The notes beneath the pieces are model-generated. The model was not told the DNA's origin. It did not search any database and saw only the letters and a list, made by a program, of their open reading frames with translations. From Streptomyces sp. H27-H1 (GTDB taxonomy: Bacteria > Actinomycetota > Actinomycetes > Streptomycetales > Streptomycetaceae), in NCBI RefSeq assembly GCF_026627445.1, contig NZ_JAPNLJ010000010.1, forward strand, positions 62,001-126,000: a stretch of DNA of 64,000 bases, in the 5' to 3' direction. The translations under genes and the position numbers were made by a program. How positions within the stretch are numbered: position 1 is the stretch's first letter; each line of letters begins with the position of its first letter. This document shows, piece by piece, positions 14,758 through 23,573 of the stretch.

Positions 14758-17310
14758 ATGTTCCGTACCGCCCTGCGCAACGTGCTCGCGCACAAGGCCA
14801 GGCTCCTGATGACGGTCCTCGCCGTCGTCCTCGGCGTCGCCTTCGTCTCCGGCACCCTCGTCTTCACCGACACCGTCGGCAAGGCGATGTCGAACCAGTC
14901 CGCCAAGAGCTTCGAGGGCGTGGCCGTCTCGGTCACCTCCCACGGCCCCTCCCGCAACGACGAGGGCGTCAAGCAGGGCGAGCCCGGCATCAGCCAGCGG
15001 ACCCTCGACAAGGTCAAGGCGCTGAACGGCGTCGACTCCGCCTCCGGCCGCGTGCACGGATTCGCCGCCGTCGGCGACCAGGACGGCAAGCTGATCGGCA
15101 ACGGCTGGTCCAACACCGGCGCCAACTTCGTGCCCCTCAAGGGCGGCAAGGACCCCCGCTACACCTTCACCGAGGGCAGCGGCCCGGCCACGGCCGGGCA
15201 GATCGCCCTCGACGAGGAGACGGCGAAGCGCGGCAAGTACCAGGTCGGCGACAAGGTCCGGGTGGCCGGCAACGGCCCGGCCCAGGAGTACACCCTCGCC
15301 GGCGTCTTCAGCACCGAGGACGGCGCGGTCAACGCGGGCGGCTCCCTCGTCCTGTTCGACACCCCGACCGCCCAGCAGCTCTACCTGAAGCCCGGCTTCT
15401 ACGACGAGCTCTCGGTCGGCGCCAAGGCCGGCACCGGCGCCGACCAGCTGCTCACCGCGATCAAGCCGATCGTCGGCAAGGACGCCACGGCCCAGACCGG
15501 CGCCCAGCTCGCCGCCGAACAGGCCAAGTCCATCAGCAACCAGATGAGCAGCATGAACCAGATGCTGCTGGTGTTCGCGCTCATCTCGCTCTTCGTCGGC
15601 GTCTTCCTGATCTACAACACCTTCACCATGCTGGTCGCCCAGCGCACGAAGGAGCTGGCCCTGCTGCGCGCCGTCGGCGCCAACCGCGGCCAGGTCAAGC
15701 GCTCGGTCCTGGCCGAGGCCCTGGTCGTCGGCGTGATCTCCTCCGCCATCGGGCTGGTCGCCGGTATCGGCCTCGCCGTCGGCATGCGGTCCGCGATGGG
15801 CGCCATCGGCGCCAAGATCCCGGCCGGTCCGCTGGTCGTCGCCCCGGTCACCATCGCCGCCGCGATCGGCATCGGCGTCGTCGTCACGGTGCTCGCCGCC
15901 TGGCTGCCCGCCCGCCGCACCGCCAAGATCTCCCCGGTCGCCGCCATGGGCAGCGCCCACCTGCCGGCCACGGCGAAGTCCCTGGTGCTGCGCAACAGCA
16001 TCGGCGGCGCGACCACCCTGCTCGGTCTGCTCGGCATCCTGGGCGGCGCGATGGCCGGCAAGGACGGCAAGGTGCTCATCGGCGCCGGCGCCTTCTTCAC
16101 CATGATCGGCATCATCATCCTGCTGCCGGCCCTCTCCCGCCCGGTCATCGCGGCCGTCCGCCCCCTGCTGGAGAAGGTGTTCGGCGTCGCCGGCAAGCTG
16201 GCCGCGCAGAACGCGGTCCGCAACCCGCGCCGCACCGCCGTCACCGCCGCCTCGCTGGCCATCGGCCTGACCCTGGTGACCGCCCTGTCCGTGCTCGGCA
16301 TCACGATGGGCAAGGCCATCGACCGGATGACGACGGACAACCTCAAGGCCGACTACAAGGTGTCCATGGGCGACACCTTCGGCAGCCTGGACCCCTCGGT
16401 GCTCCCGGCTCTGGCGAAGGCCCCGGGCGTCAAGGCGGTCTCCCCGCAGCAGGAGGGCTACTTCCGCGTCGGCAACGGCGACGACTTCCGCTCCGTCTCC
16501 GGGGTCAACCCGGCCGCCATCGGCCAGCTCCTCAACTTCGAGGTGCTCCACGGCACGCTGGACAGCCTCTCCAAGGGCGAGGTGGCGGTCGCCGAGAAGA
16601 CCGCCAAGGAGAACGGCCTGTCGGTCGGCTCCACCCTGAAGGCCACCTTCGAGGACAACAAGAAGGCGGACCTCAAGGTCGGCGCGGTCTACAAGGACAT
16701 GGAGGGCATGCTCTCCCCCTACGTGATCGACTACAACGTCATCGGCAAGCACACCGACGAGCCGACCATGCGCGAGGTCTACGTCAAGATGGACGGCGGC
16801 GCCTCCGAGAAGGCCGAGAAGTCCCTCGTCGACGCCCTCGGCAAGAACCCGGCGATCACCTTCGCCACCCAGCAGGACATCCGCAACGAGATGGGCGGCA
16901 TGATCAACACCGCCCTGAACATCATGTACGGCCTGCTCGCCATGGCGCTGATCATCTCGGTCCTCGGCGTCGTCAACACCCTGGCGATGTCCGTCTACGA
17001 GCGGACCCAGGAGATCGGCATGCTGCGGGCGATCGGCCTGGACCGCGGCAGGGTCAAGAACATGATCCGCCTGGAGGCCATCGTGATCTCGCTCTTCGGC
17101 GCGGTGATCGGCGTGGTCCTCGGCACCTTCATCGCCTGGGCCGTCGGCGAGACCATCAAGGGCTCGATCCCGAACTACGCCCTGGTGATCCCCTTCGACC
17201 GGATCGCGATCTTCATGCTGCTGGCCGGCATCGTCGGCGCCCTGGCCGCCATGTGGCCCGCCCGCAGCGCGGCCCGGCTGAACATGCTGACCGCGATCAA
17301 GACCGAGTAA
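14758..17310 (+). CDS. ABC transporter permease, FtsX-like (system 1)
   Basis: An 850-residue permease with two FtsX cores. The layout is an N-terminal segment (LLMTVLAVVLGVAFVSGTLVF), a large extracytoplasmic domain (about 45-255), three membrane spans (about 260-395) with TKELALLRAVGANRGQVK, two more spans, a second NPRRTAVTAASLAIGLTL start, a second external domain (about 535-705) and a final FtsX core with TQEIGMLRAIGLDRGRVKN, ending in ARLNMLTAIKTE. Such mechanotransmission permeases act on lipids, peptides or antibiotics at the outer membrane face and need not transport across. The substrate is unknown. Confidence 0.93.
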   Translation: MFRTALRNVLAHKARLLMTVLAVVLGVAFVSGTLVFTDTVGKAMSNQSAKSFEGVAVSVTSHGPSRNDEGVKQGEPGISQRTLDKVKALNGVDSASGRVHGFAAVGDQDGKLIGNGWSNTGANFVPLKGGKDPRYTFTEGSGPATAGQIALDEETAKRGKYQVGDKVRVAGNGPAQEYTLAGVFSTEDGAVNAGGSLVLFDTPTAQQLYLKPGFYDELSVGAKAGTGADQLLTAIKPIVGKDATAQTGAQLAAEQAKSISNQMSSMNQMLLVFALISLFVGVFLIYNTFTMLVAQRTKELALLRAVGANRGQVKRSVLAEALVVGVISSAIGLVAGIGLAVGMRSAMGAIGAKIPAGPLVVAPVTIAAAIGIGVVVTVLAAWLPARRTAKISPVAAMGSAHLPATAKSLVLRNSIGGATTLLGLLGILGGAMAGKDGKVLIGAGAFFTMIGIIILLPALSRPVIAAVRPLLEKVFGVAGKLAAQNAVRNPRRTAVTAASLAIGLTLVTALSVLGITMGKAIDRMTTDNLKADYKVSMGDTFGSLDPSVLPALAKAPGVKAVSPQQEGYFRVGNGDDFRSVSGVNPAAIGQLLNFEVLHGTLDSLSKGEVAVAEKTAKENGLSVGSTLKATFEDNKKADLKVGAVYKDMEGMLSPYVIDYNVIGKHTDEPTMREVYVKMDGGASEKAEKSLVDALGKNPAITFATQQDIRNEMGGMINTALNIMYGLLAMALIISVLGVVNTLAMSVYERTQEIGMLRAIGLDRGRVKNMIRLEAIVISLFGAVIGVVLGTFIAWAVGETIKGSIPNYALVIPFDRIAIFMLLAGIVGALAAMWPARSAARLNMLTAIKTE

Positions 17311-17349
17311 CCGGCAGGTGCCGTCCGGCACCCCTCTCCCGTACGAGGC

Positions 17350-17388
17350 CCGAGGGCCCCGCGACCTCTCCCGTCGCGGGGCCCTCGG
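17350..17388. terminator. 16-bp perfect stem between converging genes
   Basis: 17350-17365 pairs with 17373-17388 across a 7-nt loop, 40 bp after the permease stop and 20 bp before the CFA-synthase-like stop. Bidirectional. Confidence 0.9.
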
Positions 17389-17408
17389 CCGTTCCCGTAA
17401 CCCTGTCC

Positions 17409-18725
17409 CTACGGCTGCGCCGGCCACTCCCGGGCACGCAGCGGCATCCCCGAGGCCGCACGGGTCCCGGTGCGCACCGCGAGCACCTGGTTGACCCCGA
17501 GGCGGTTGTGCTCGAAGGCGAGCGCGGAGGCGGCCATGTACAGCTGCCAGACCCGGGCCCGCCCGGGCGAGGTCAGCCGTACCGCCTCCTCCCAGTGCTC
17601 CTCCAGCCCGGCCACCCAGGCCCGCAGGGTGAGCGCGTAGTGCTCGCGCAGCGCCTCCACGTCGCGGACCTCGAAGCCGGCCCGTTCCAGCTCGCCGACG
17701 GTGGTGCCGAGCGGGGACAGCTCCCCGTCGGGAAAGACGTAGGCGTCTATGAACTCGTCGATCCGGTACGCCTCCTCGTCCGGTTCGGGCCGCCGCGCGA
17801 TCTGGTGGTTCAGCAGCCTCCCTCCCGGCCGCAGCAGTCCGTGCAGGCTCCGGGCGTACGTGCGGTAGCGCTCGGCGCCGACGTGCTCGGCCATCCCGAT
17901 GGAGGAAATGGCGTCGTACGGCCCGTCCTTGACGTCCCGGTAGTCCTGCACCCTGATCTCTACGAGATCGGCCAGGCCCGCCTCGGCGACCCGCTTGCGG
18001 GCGTAGGCGGCCTGTTCGCGCGAGAGCGTGATGCCGGTGACCTTGGCTCCGTACTCCCGGGCCGCGTGCAGGGCCATCGAGCCCCAGCCGCAGCCGACCT
18101 CGAGGAGCCGCTCCCCGGGGCGCAGGGCGAGCTTGCGGCAGACCAGGTCGAGCTTGTCCCGCTGGGCGTCCTCCAGACTCCCGCCGGGGCTCCAGTAGGC
18201 GCAGGAGTACACCATCGACGGGCCGAGCACCCGCTCGTAGAACGCGTTGCCCACGTCGTAGTGGTGGCTGATGGCCTGCCGGTCGCTGCCCTTGGTGTGC
18301 CGGGGGCCGCCGCGGCGGACGGCCTCCTCGGGCGGCGGGGCCGGCGCGGTCCACGGCCGCGCCAGGCCCACGAGGCTCCGTACGGCCGCCCGTGCGCGCG
18401 GATCGCGCAGCAGGGCGGCGGGCCCCTTGTCCCCGGCGGCCCGACCGGGCGCGGGGTCCCGCTCCCAGAGCAGCCCGCCGACCCGGTCCAGTAGCTCGAA
18501 CAGGTCTCCGTCGACAGTGAGGTCCCCGGCCACCCAGGCGCGTGCCAGGCCCAGCTCGCCCGGCTTCCACAGGATCCGGCGCAGGGCGCGCCGGTTGTGC
18601 AGGACCAGGATGGGACCGCCGAGCGGGCCGCCCTCGCTGCCGTCCCAGGCCCGGATCCGGACGGGGAGGGGGGCTCCCAGCAGGGTTTCCGCCAAAGCTG
18701 CCAGCCGCGGCGCGGCGTCGTTCAT
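17409..18725 (-). CDS. Cyclopropane-fatty-acyl-phospholipid synthase-family methyltransferase
   Basis: A 438-residue SAM-dependent enzyme that alkylates or cyclopropanates unsaturated acyl chains of phospholipids. Residues 30-130 form the N-terminal lipid-binding part (GPILVLHNRRALRRILW). The region from about 150 onward is the catalytic domain: ISHHYDVGNAFYERVLG, SYSCAYW-like SMVYSCAYW, then SAM motif I LEVGCGWGSMALHA and later GMAEHVG. The ATG at 18725 has GGAGG upstream. It stands alone. Cyclopropane or 10-methyl lipid modification cannot be separated by eye; no FAD partner (as in 10-methyl synthesis) is adjacent. Confidence 0.9.
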   Translation of the reverse strand: MNDAAPRLAALAETLLGAPLPVRIRAWDGSEGGPLGGPILVLHNRRALRRILWKPGELGLARAWVAGDLTVDGDLFELLDRVGGLLWERDPAPGRAAGDKGPAALLRDPRARAAVRSLVGLARPWTAPAPPPEEAVRRGGPRHTKGSDRQAISHHYDVGNAFYERVLGPSMVYSCAYWSPGGSLEDAQRDKLDLVCRKLALRPGERLLEVGCGWGSMALHAAREYGAKVTGITLSREQAAYARKRVAEAGLADLVEIRVQDYRDVKDGPYDAISSIGMAEHVGAERYRTYARSLHGLLRPGGRLLNHQIARRPEPDEEAYRIDEFIDAYVFPDGELSPLGTTVGELERAGFEVRDVEALREHYALTLRAWVAGLEEHWEEAVRLTSPGRARVWQLYMAASALAFEHNRLGVNQVLAVRTGTRAASGMPLRAREWPAQP

Positions 18726-18834
18726 CCAGACACCTCCGATAAGTTCCGACCGGACGGCATACCCCGGTCGGATCCCGAATATGCCCTCTTGACGCGGCCG
18801 ACGGCGTGCGACCGGGCCGGAGCGCGCGGGAACG

Positions 18835-18878
18835 CCGAAGGGGCCGCCCGCACCACGGATGGCGGGCGGCCCCTTCGG
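18835..18878. terminator. 17-bp perfect stem-loop between the CFA-like start and the NDH-2 end
   Basis: 18835-18851 pairs with 18862-18878 across a 10-nt loop; downstream of the minus-strand NADH dehydrogenase, and therefore its terminator. Confidence 0.88.
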
Positions 18879-18884
18879 GGTCAC

Positions 18885-18939
18885 GCTGGGTCCTGCTGGG
18901 TCGTGCTCGTCCTGCTGGTCCTGCCGGTCCTGCTGGTCC
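18885..18939. repeat. Imperfect TCCTGCTGG short tandem repeats
   Basis: TCCTGCTGG and one-base variants recur about five times in 55 bp immediately before the NDH-2 stop codon (minus strand). Probably a slippage product; no function apparent. Confidence 0.6.
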
Positions 18940-18947
18940 CTACGGGG

Positions 18948-20336
18948 TCAGGAGGCCTTGGCCTTCTGGGCCGGGGCCGCGGCCACGGCTGCCGGAGCCG
19001 GCGCGGGCTTGGCGGCCTCGTAGAACTCCTCGCGGGGAGTCTCCAGGGCGCCGAGGGAGACGACCTCGCGCTTGAGGAACATCGCGAGGGTCCAGTCGGC
19101 GAAGACGCGGATCTTGCGGTTCCAGGTCGGCATGGCCATGCCGTGGTAGCCGCGGTGCATGTACCAGGCGAGACGGCCCTTGAGCTTGATCTTCACCTTG
19201 CCCATGACGATCATCGCGACACCCTTGTGGAGGCCGAGGCCCGCCACCGCACCCTTGTTGGAGTGCGAGTAGGGCGCCTGCGGGAAGCCGCGCATGCCCG
19301 AGATGACGTTGTCGCCGAGGACCTTGGCCTGGCGCAGCGCGTGCTGGGCGTTCGGCGGGCACCAGGCGTTCTCCACGCCGGCCTTGCGGGCGGCGAGGTC
19401 CGGCACCTGGGCGTTGTCGCCGGCGGTCCAGATGTAGTCCGTGCCCTTGACCTGGAGGGTCGGCTCGGCGTCCACGTGGCCGCGCGGGCCCAGCGGCAGG
19501 CCGTAGCGGGCCAGCACCGGGTTGGGCTTGACGCCGGCGGTCCACACGAGGGTGCTGGAGTCGACCTCGAGGCCGTTCTTCAGCACCACGTGGCCGTCCA
19601 CGCAGGAGTCCATGGAGGTGTTCAGGTAGATCTCGATGCCGCGCGACTCGAGGTGCTCCTTGCCCCAGGTGCCGAGCTTGGGCCCGACCTCGGGAAGGAT
19701 CTTGTCGGCCGCGTCGACCAGGATGAAGCGCATGTCCTCGCGCTTGATGCTGGAGTAGTACTTCGCGGCGTCGCGGGCCATGTCCTCGACCTCACCGATG
19801 GTCTCCGCACCGGCGAAGCCGCCGCCGACGAAGACGAAGGTGAGGGCCTTGCGGCGGACGTCCTCGTCCGTCGTGGACTCGGCCTTGTCGAGCTGCTCGA
19901 GTACGTGGTTGCGCAGGCCGATGCCCTCTTCCACGCCCTTCATACCGATGCCCTGTTCGGCGAGGCCGGGGATCGGGAAGGTGCGGGAGATGGCGCCGAG
20001 CGCGATCACCAGGTAGTCGAAGGGCAGCTCGTACGCCTCGCCGACCAGCGGCGTGACGACGGCGACCTTGCGGTCCTGGTCGATGTTCGTGACCCGGCCG
20101 GTGAGAACCTCAGCCTTGGGCAGCACGCGTCGCAGCGGTACGACGACGTGCCGAGGCGAGATGCTGCCTGCGGCCACTTCGGGGAGGAAGGGCTGGTAGG
20201 TCATGTACGAGCGCGGGTCGACGACCGTGACGGTCGCCTCGCCGTAACGCATCTTCTTCATGATGCGCTTGGCTGCGTACAGGCCTACGTACCCACCTCC
20301 TACAACGAGGATCCTGGGACGCTCCGTGGTGCTCAT
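18948..20336 (-). CDS. Type II NADH dehydrogenase (NDH-2-like FAD oxidoreductase)
   Basis: A 462-residue flavoprotein oxidising NADH to feed quinones without proton pumping. FAD binding is in ILVVGGGYVGLYAA near residue 10; the second Rossmann fold is FVFVGGGFAGAETIGEVEDM near 168; DYIWTAGDNAQVPD near 310 is the FAD pyrimidine/ribityl contact; and WTAGV precedes it. The C-terminal 100 residues include an amphipathic GKVKIKLKGRLAWYMHRGYHG region that may bind the membrane, and then an Ala/Pro/Lys tail. The ATG at 20336 has no Shine-Dalgarno sequence but GATACT lies 6 nt before it, a leaderless-type arrangement. It is divergent from the MerR-clamp gene. Confidence 0.9.
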   Translation of the reverse strand: MSTTERPRILVVGGGYVGLYAAKRIMKKMRYGEATVTVVDPRSYMTYQPFLPEVAAGSISPRHVVVPLRRVLPKAEVLTGRVTNIDQDRKVAVVTPLVGEAYELPFDYLVIALGAISRTFPIPGLAEQGIGMKGVEEGIGLRNHVLEQLDKAESTTDEDVRRKALTFVFVGGGFAGAETIGEVEDMARDAAKYYSSIKREDMRFILVDAADKILPEVGPKLGTWGKEHLESRGIEIYLNTSMDSCVDGHVVLKNGLEVDSSTLVWTAGVKPNPVLARYGLPLGPRGHVDAEPTLQVKGTDYIWTAGDNAQVPDLAARKAGVENAWCPPNAQHALRQAKVLGDNVISGMRGFPQAPYSHSNKGAVAGLGLHKGVAMIVMGKVKIKLKGRLAWYMHRGYHGMAMPTWNRKIRVFADWTLAMFLKREVVSLGALETPREEFYEAAKPAPAPAAVAAAPAQKAKAS

Positions 20337-20788
20337 GGAACGAGTATCCAGCACCCCAAGGAGTGACGCTCGTGAGCCCCTTCACAAGGACCTCGGGCCC
20401 CTCTGCTACACTCCGCCGCCCACGTGACCGAGGTCATGGCGCGAAGCGGGAACCAGGGTGTAACGGGAGTCGTTGAACACCAGTCCTGAACTGGCCTCCA
20501 GCCCCCTAAGCGGAGTAGACCACCGGCTTCGTGGATACCTACCGCCGGAGCCCCGCGAGGTCCGTCATTCGCACGAACGCGAGCGAAAAGAAGGCTCCAG
20601 GGGCTCCCCGGTCACCCAAAAGGCTCTTCCAGAGCCCTCACAGGCATCTTTTCCTTGTGAAGAACTTCACGAAGTTCATGTGGACGAGGGGACCTAAGGC
20701 CCCCGAACGACCCCTGAACGACCCCTACAGGGCCTCTGTTGACCCTCGACATGGTGGAGGGCCCAGAGTTCCCGGTGTGGAGAGCGAG
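20337..20788. promoter_or_regulatory. Divergent intergenic region with palindrome and hairpin
   Basis: 452 bp with no credible gene. It holds a short hairpin GGCTCT-N3-AGAGCC (20622-20636) and a palindrome GAACTT-N4-AAGTTC (20662-20677), itself overlapping GTGAA-N4-TTCAC. The palindrome is 110 bp before the MerR start and is the best operator candidate here. GC content drops locally around 20640-20690. Confidence 0.45.
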
Positions 20789-21880
20789 ATGCGCAGTATC
20801 GGCGAGATGGCCCGGGACAGCGGCCTGAGCGTGAGTTCCCTGAGGTTCTACGACGGGGCCGGCGTGCTGGTTCCCGTATGGGTGGATCCGATCAGCGGAT
20901 ACCGCTGGTACGGACCCGAGCAGCTGGCGGAGTCCAGGCTGCTGGCCCGGCTGCGGCGGGCCGGCATGCCGCTGGCGGACATCCGGCTGGTCCTGGCCGG
21001 CTGGACCGGCGCCGACACCGATCTGGTCCGCAGCCTGCTCCAGGCTCATCTGCTCCGGCTCGAGCTGGGACTGTCCGATGCCCGCAGCGAGTTCTCCGCG
21101 GTCCGCGCACTTCTCGAACGCAGGGAGAACCCCATGAGCGTGTCCAGCACCGCCACCGACACCACCGCCGTCCTGTTCACCGTGGCCGCGCCCGAGCTGG
21201 CCGCCGCGCTGGACTCGGTCCGGTTCGCGGTCGGCTCGGACCCGGAGCTGCCGATGCTCGGCGGCGTCCTCTTCGACATCGAGGGCGAGGAGCTGCGGGT
21301 CGTGGCCACCGACCGGTACCGCCTGGCCGTCGCACGGGCCGGTACCGGCGGCTACGCCGGGCCCCGTACGCAGGTCATCGTGCCCGCCCCGCTCGCCGAC
21401 GCGATGCGGGCGCTGCTGAGCGAGGACGCGCCGGCCCGGTTCGCCCTGGACGGCGACCGCCTGAGCCTGGAGTCCGGGGACCGCCAGGCGGCCGGCCAGT
21501 GCCTCGACCACGAGTTCCCCGACTACCGGCGGCTCGTCCGGCTGCCCGCCGGCCGCCGTGTCCTCGTCGAGGTGCCGGCCTTCCGCGAGGCCGTGGAAAG
21601 CGGCCCCTCCCGCCAGGCCGAGCGCGGCCGGGACGGCGTGGTCTGCGAGCTCAGCGTCCTGACCGTGACGGAAGGGGGCACGGTGGCCGTCTGCGGGGAC
21701 GGCGACGAAGGCCAGGGCGCCGTGGCCGTCAACCGCGAGTTCCTGCTGCACGCCCTCGCGGCCGGCGCCCGGGACCGGCTCGTCCTGGAACTCGGCGCCC
21801 CGACGGCGCCCGTGGCGATCCGCCGCCCCGGGGACGAGGACACCTTCTCGCTGCTGATGCCGGTCCGGCTCGACGGCTGA
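20789..21880 (+). CDS. MerR-type regulator fused to DNA polymerase III beta-clamp domains II-III
   Basis: A 363-residue protein. Residues 1-70 are a MerR winged HTH (IGEMARDSGLSVSSLRFYD, then GYRWYGPEQLAESRLLARLRRAGM), and 75-110 is the helical dimerisation arm. From about 125 to the end it reads as the DnaN sliding clamp: MLGGVLFDIEGEELRVVATD with RYRLAV matches the start of clamp domain II, TQVIVPAPLADAMRALL and FPDYRRLV follow, VNREFLLHAL matches domain III and the end FSLLMPVRLDG matches the conserved MPMRL terminus. Domain I is missing, so a normal six-domain ring cannot form. Start ATG has GGAG 6 nt upstream; an internal ATG at 21134 also has a good site. Confidence 0.85.
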   Translation: MRSIGEMARDSGLSVSSLRFYDGAGVLVPVWVDPISGYRWYGPEQLAESRLLARLRRAGMPLADIRLVLAGWTGADTDLVRSLLQAHLLRLELGLSDARSEFSAVRALLERRENPMSVSSTATDTTAVLFTVAAPELAAALDSVRFAVGSDPELPMLGGVLFDIEGEELRVVATDRYRLAVARAGTGGYAGPRTQVIVPAPLADAMRALLSEDAPARFALDGDRLSLESGDRQAAGQCLDHEFPDYRRLVRLPAGRRVLVEVPAFREAVESGPSRQAERGRDGVVCELSVLTVTEGGTVAVCGDGDEGQGAVAVNREFLLHALAAGARDRLVLELGAPTAPVAIRRPGDEDTFSLLMPVRLDG

Positions 21881-21965
21881 CCCGCCGGGCCCCTGCCTGA
21901 CGGAGACGACGCCTGCCGCAGGTCCGGCCCGCAAGGGCCCGGTCTGCCGGAGGCCCGGGACACGG

Positions 21966-21997
21966 CGGTGCCCCCGGCGGATCCGCCGGGGGCACCG
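21966..21997. terminator. 32-bp perfect palindrome between converging genes
   Basis: A self-complementary GC palindrome centred on GGATCC, 85 bp after the MerR-clamp stop and 22 bp before the Ppx stop. Bidirectional terminator. Confidence 0.88.
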
Positions 21998-22019
21998 TGT
22001 CGCGCGTTCGAGCCGTCCG

Positions 22020-22961
22020 TCAGGCGACGGACCAGGCGATTCCGTCGAGGATGTCGTGCTCCGAGACCACGACCTCCGAGGCGCCGACCCGCTCCATGAT
22101 CGCCAGCAGGACCAGGGCGCCCGCGCCGATCACGTCGACCCGTCCCGGGTGCATGACCGGGATGGCCGCGCGCTCGGCGTGGGTGAGGGTGAGCATCCGC
22201 TCGCTGATCTCGCGGACCGTCTCGTACGGGATCCGGGAGTGGTGGATCGCCGCGGAGTCGTACTCCTCCAGTCCCAGCGCGATCGCGGCGACCGTGGTCA
22301 CCGAACCCGCGAGGCCCACCAGCGTGCGCGCCCCGGCCAGCGGGACGGTCTCGGCGGCCAGGTCCAGCCCCGCTTCGATGTCGGCCCGGACCGCGGCGAC
22401 CTGCGCTTCGGTCGGCGGGTCGGTGACGACCCCGTCCACCGTCAGGTGGCGCTCGGTCATCCGGACGCAGCCCACGTCGACGGAGCGGGCGGCGCGGACG
22501 TGCTCGGCGCCGACCACGAACTCCGTGGAGCCGCCGCCGATGTCCACCACCAGGAAGGGGCGCTCCAGGTCGGTGCGGCCGGTCAGCTCACCGGTGGCGC
22601 CGGTGAAGGAGAACTCCGCCTCCTGGTCGCCGGTGATCACCTCGGGCTCGACACCCAGGATGTCCAGGACGCCCCGGACGAACTCGTCCCGGTTCTCGGC
22701 GTCCCGGGAGGCCGAGGTCGCCACGAAGCGCACCCGCTCCGCGCCGAGCTCCTTGATGACCGCCGCGTACTCGCGGCAGGCCGCGAAGGTGCGCTCCAGC
22801 GCCTCCGGGGCCAGCCGGCCCGTCTTGTCGACGCCCTGGCCGAGCCGGACGACGATCATCCTGCGGTCCAGCTCGATCAGCTCACCGGTGGACGGGTCGC
22901 AGTCCGCGACGAGCAGCCGGATGGAGTTCGTACCGCAGTCGACGGCGGCGACCCTGGTCAC
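22020..22961 (-). CDS. Ppx/GppA-family exopolyphosphatase
   Basis: A 313-residue sugar-kinase/HSP70-fold phosphatase that removes terminal phosphate from polyphosphate or pppGpp. The first phosphate loop is DCGTNSIRLLVAD near residue 8, the catalytic Glu region is around VIKELGAERVRFVATSASRD, the second loop is VVDIGGGSTEFVVG near 138, and AGSVTTVAA follows. It is the short form (about 310 residues), as in mycobacterial Ppx proteins, lacking the C-terminal HD-like domain of E. coli Ppx. The GTG start overlaps the DUF501 stop (GTGA), so the two are translationally coupled. Converges on the MerR-clamp gene. Confidence 0.93.
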   Translation of the reverse strand: MTRVAAVDCGTNSIRLLVADCDPSTGELIELDRRMIVVRLGQGVDKTGRLAPEALERTFAACREYAAVIKELGAERVRFVATSASRDAENRDEFVRGVLDILGVEPEVITGDQEAEFSFTGATGELTGRTDLERPFLVVDIGGGSTEFVVGAEHVRAARSVDVGCVRMTERHLTVDGVVTDPPTEAQVAAVRADIEAGLDLAAETVPLAGARTLVGLAGSVTTVAAIALGLEEYDSAAIHHSRIPYETVREISERMLTLTHAERAAIPVMHPGRVDVIGAGALVLLAIMERVGASEVVVSEHDILDGIAWSVA

Positions 22962-23533
22962 GCGCCCGCCTCCGTCGTGCCGTCCTGCTTCGCGTCCGGC
23001 TTCTCGTCCTTCTTCTCACCGCACGGGGTGACGCAGGCGCCCTTGGCCCACCACTCGGGCAGCATCGCCAGGGCCTCGTCGCCGAACGGGTTCACGCCCG
23101 GGCCCGCGGCCAGCGAATGGCCGACCAGCACGTGCAGGCACTTGACCCGGTCCGGCATGCCGCCGGCGCTCGGGAAGCCCTGGAGCACCTCGATGGCGTC
23201 GCGGCGGGTGATGTAGTCCTCGTGCGCGGCCCGGTAGGCGGCGGCCAGCTCCGGGTCCTCGGCGAGCCTGGCCTGCATCTGCTTCATCACGCCGTTGGCT
23301 TCCAGCGTGCCGATCGCACCGGCGGCGCGCGGGCAGGTCAAGTAGTACAGCGTCGGGAAGGGCGTGCCGTCGGGGAGCCGCGGGGCGGTCTCCACCACGT
23401 CCGGCTGCCCGCAGGGGCAGCGGTGCGCGATGGCGCGCAGCCCGCGCGGCGGGCGGCCGAGCTGCTGCTGGAACGCCTCGATGTCGGCCGCGGTCGGCTC
23501 GGTCCGGTCGGTCTGGGGCGGGGGCGTCTGCAT
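22958..23533 (-). CDS. DUF501 domain protein
   Basis: A 191-residue protein of the actinobacterial DUF501 family. Core blocks are LGRPPRGLRAIAHRCPCGQPDVVETAPRL (shortened here to its key CPCG pair), FPTLYYLTCPRAAGAIGTLEA and DRVKCLHVLVGHSLAAGPGVNP. The four to five Cys/His positions (CPCG, CP, CLH) suggest a metal site, which is inference. It is coupled by a 4-bp overlap to ppx and sits 40 bp after the DivIC-like gene, an arrangement that is conserved in actinobacteria next to enolase. Function unknown. The start ATG was chosen before MQTPPPQTD; the ribosome site is weak. Confidence 0.9.
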   Translation of the reverse strand: MQTPPPQTDRTEPTAADIEAFQQQLGRPPRGLRAIAHRCPCGQPDVVETAPRLPDGTPFPTLYYLTCPRAAGAIGTLEANGVMKQMQARLAEDPELAAAYRAAHEDYITRRDAIEVLQGFPSAGGMPDRVKCLHVLVGHSLAAGPGVNPFGDEALAMLPEWWAKGACVTPCGEKKDEKPDAKQDGTTEAGA

Positions 23534-23573
23534 GCCTGGAGGAAGTCTTTTCGTTCTCGTGGATGGGTGGGAC

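Noticed and set aside
14587..18570. Long open frame on the minus strand across the ABC permease
   Set aside because: It is antisense to a motif-bearing permease, and it enters the CFA-like gene out of frame. No domains of its own.
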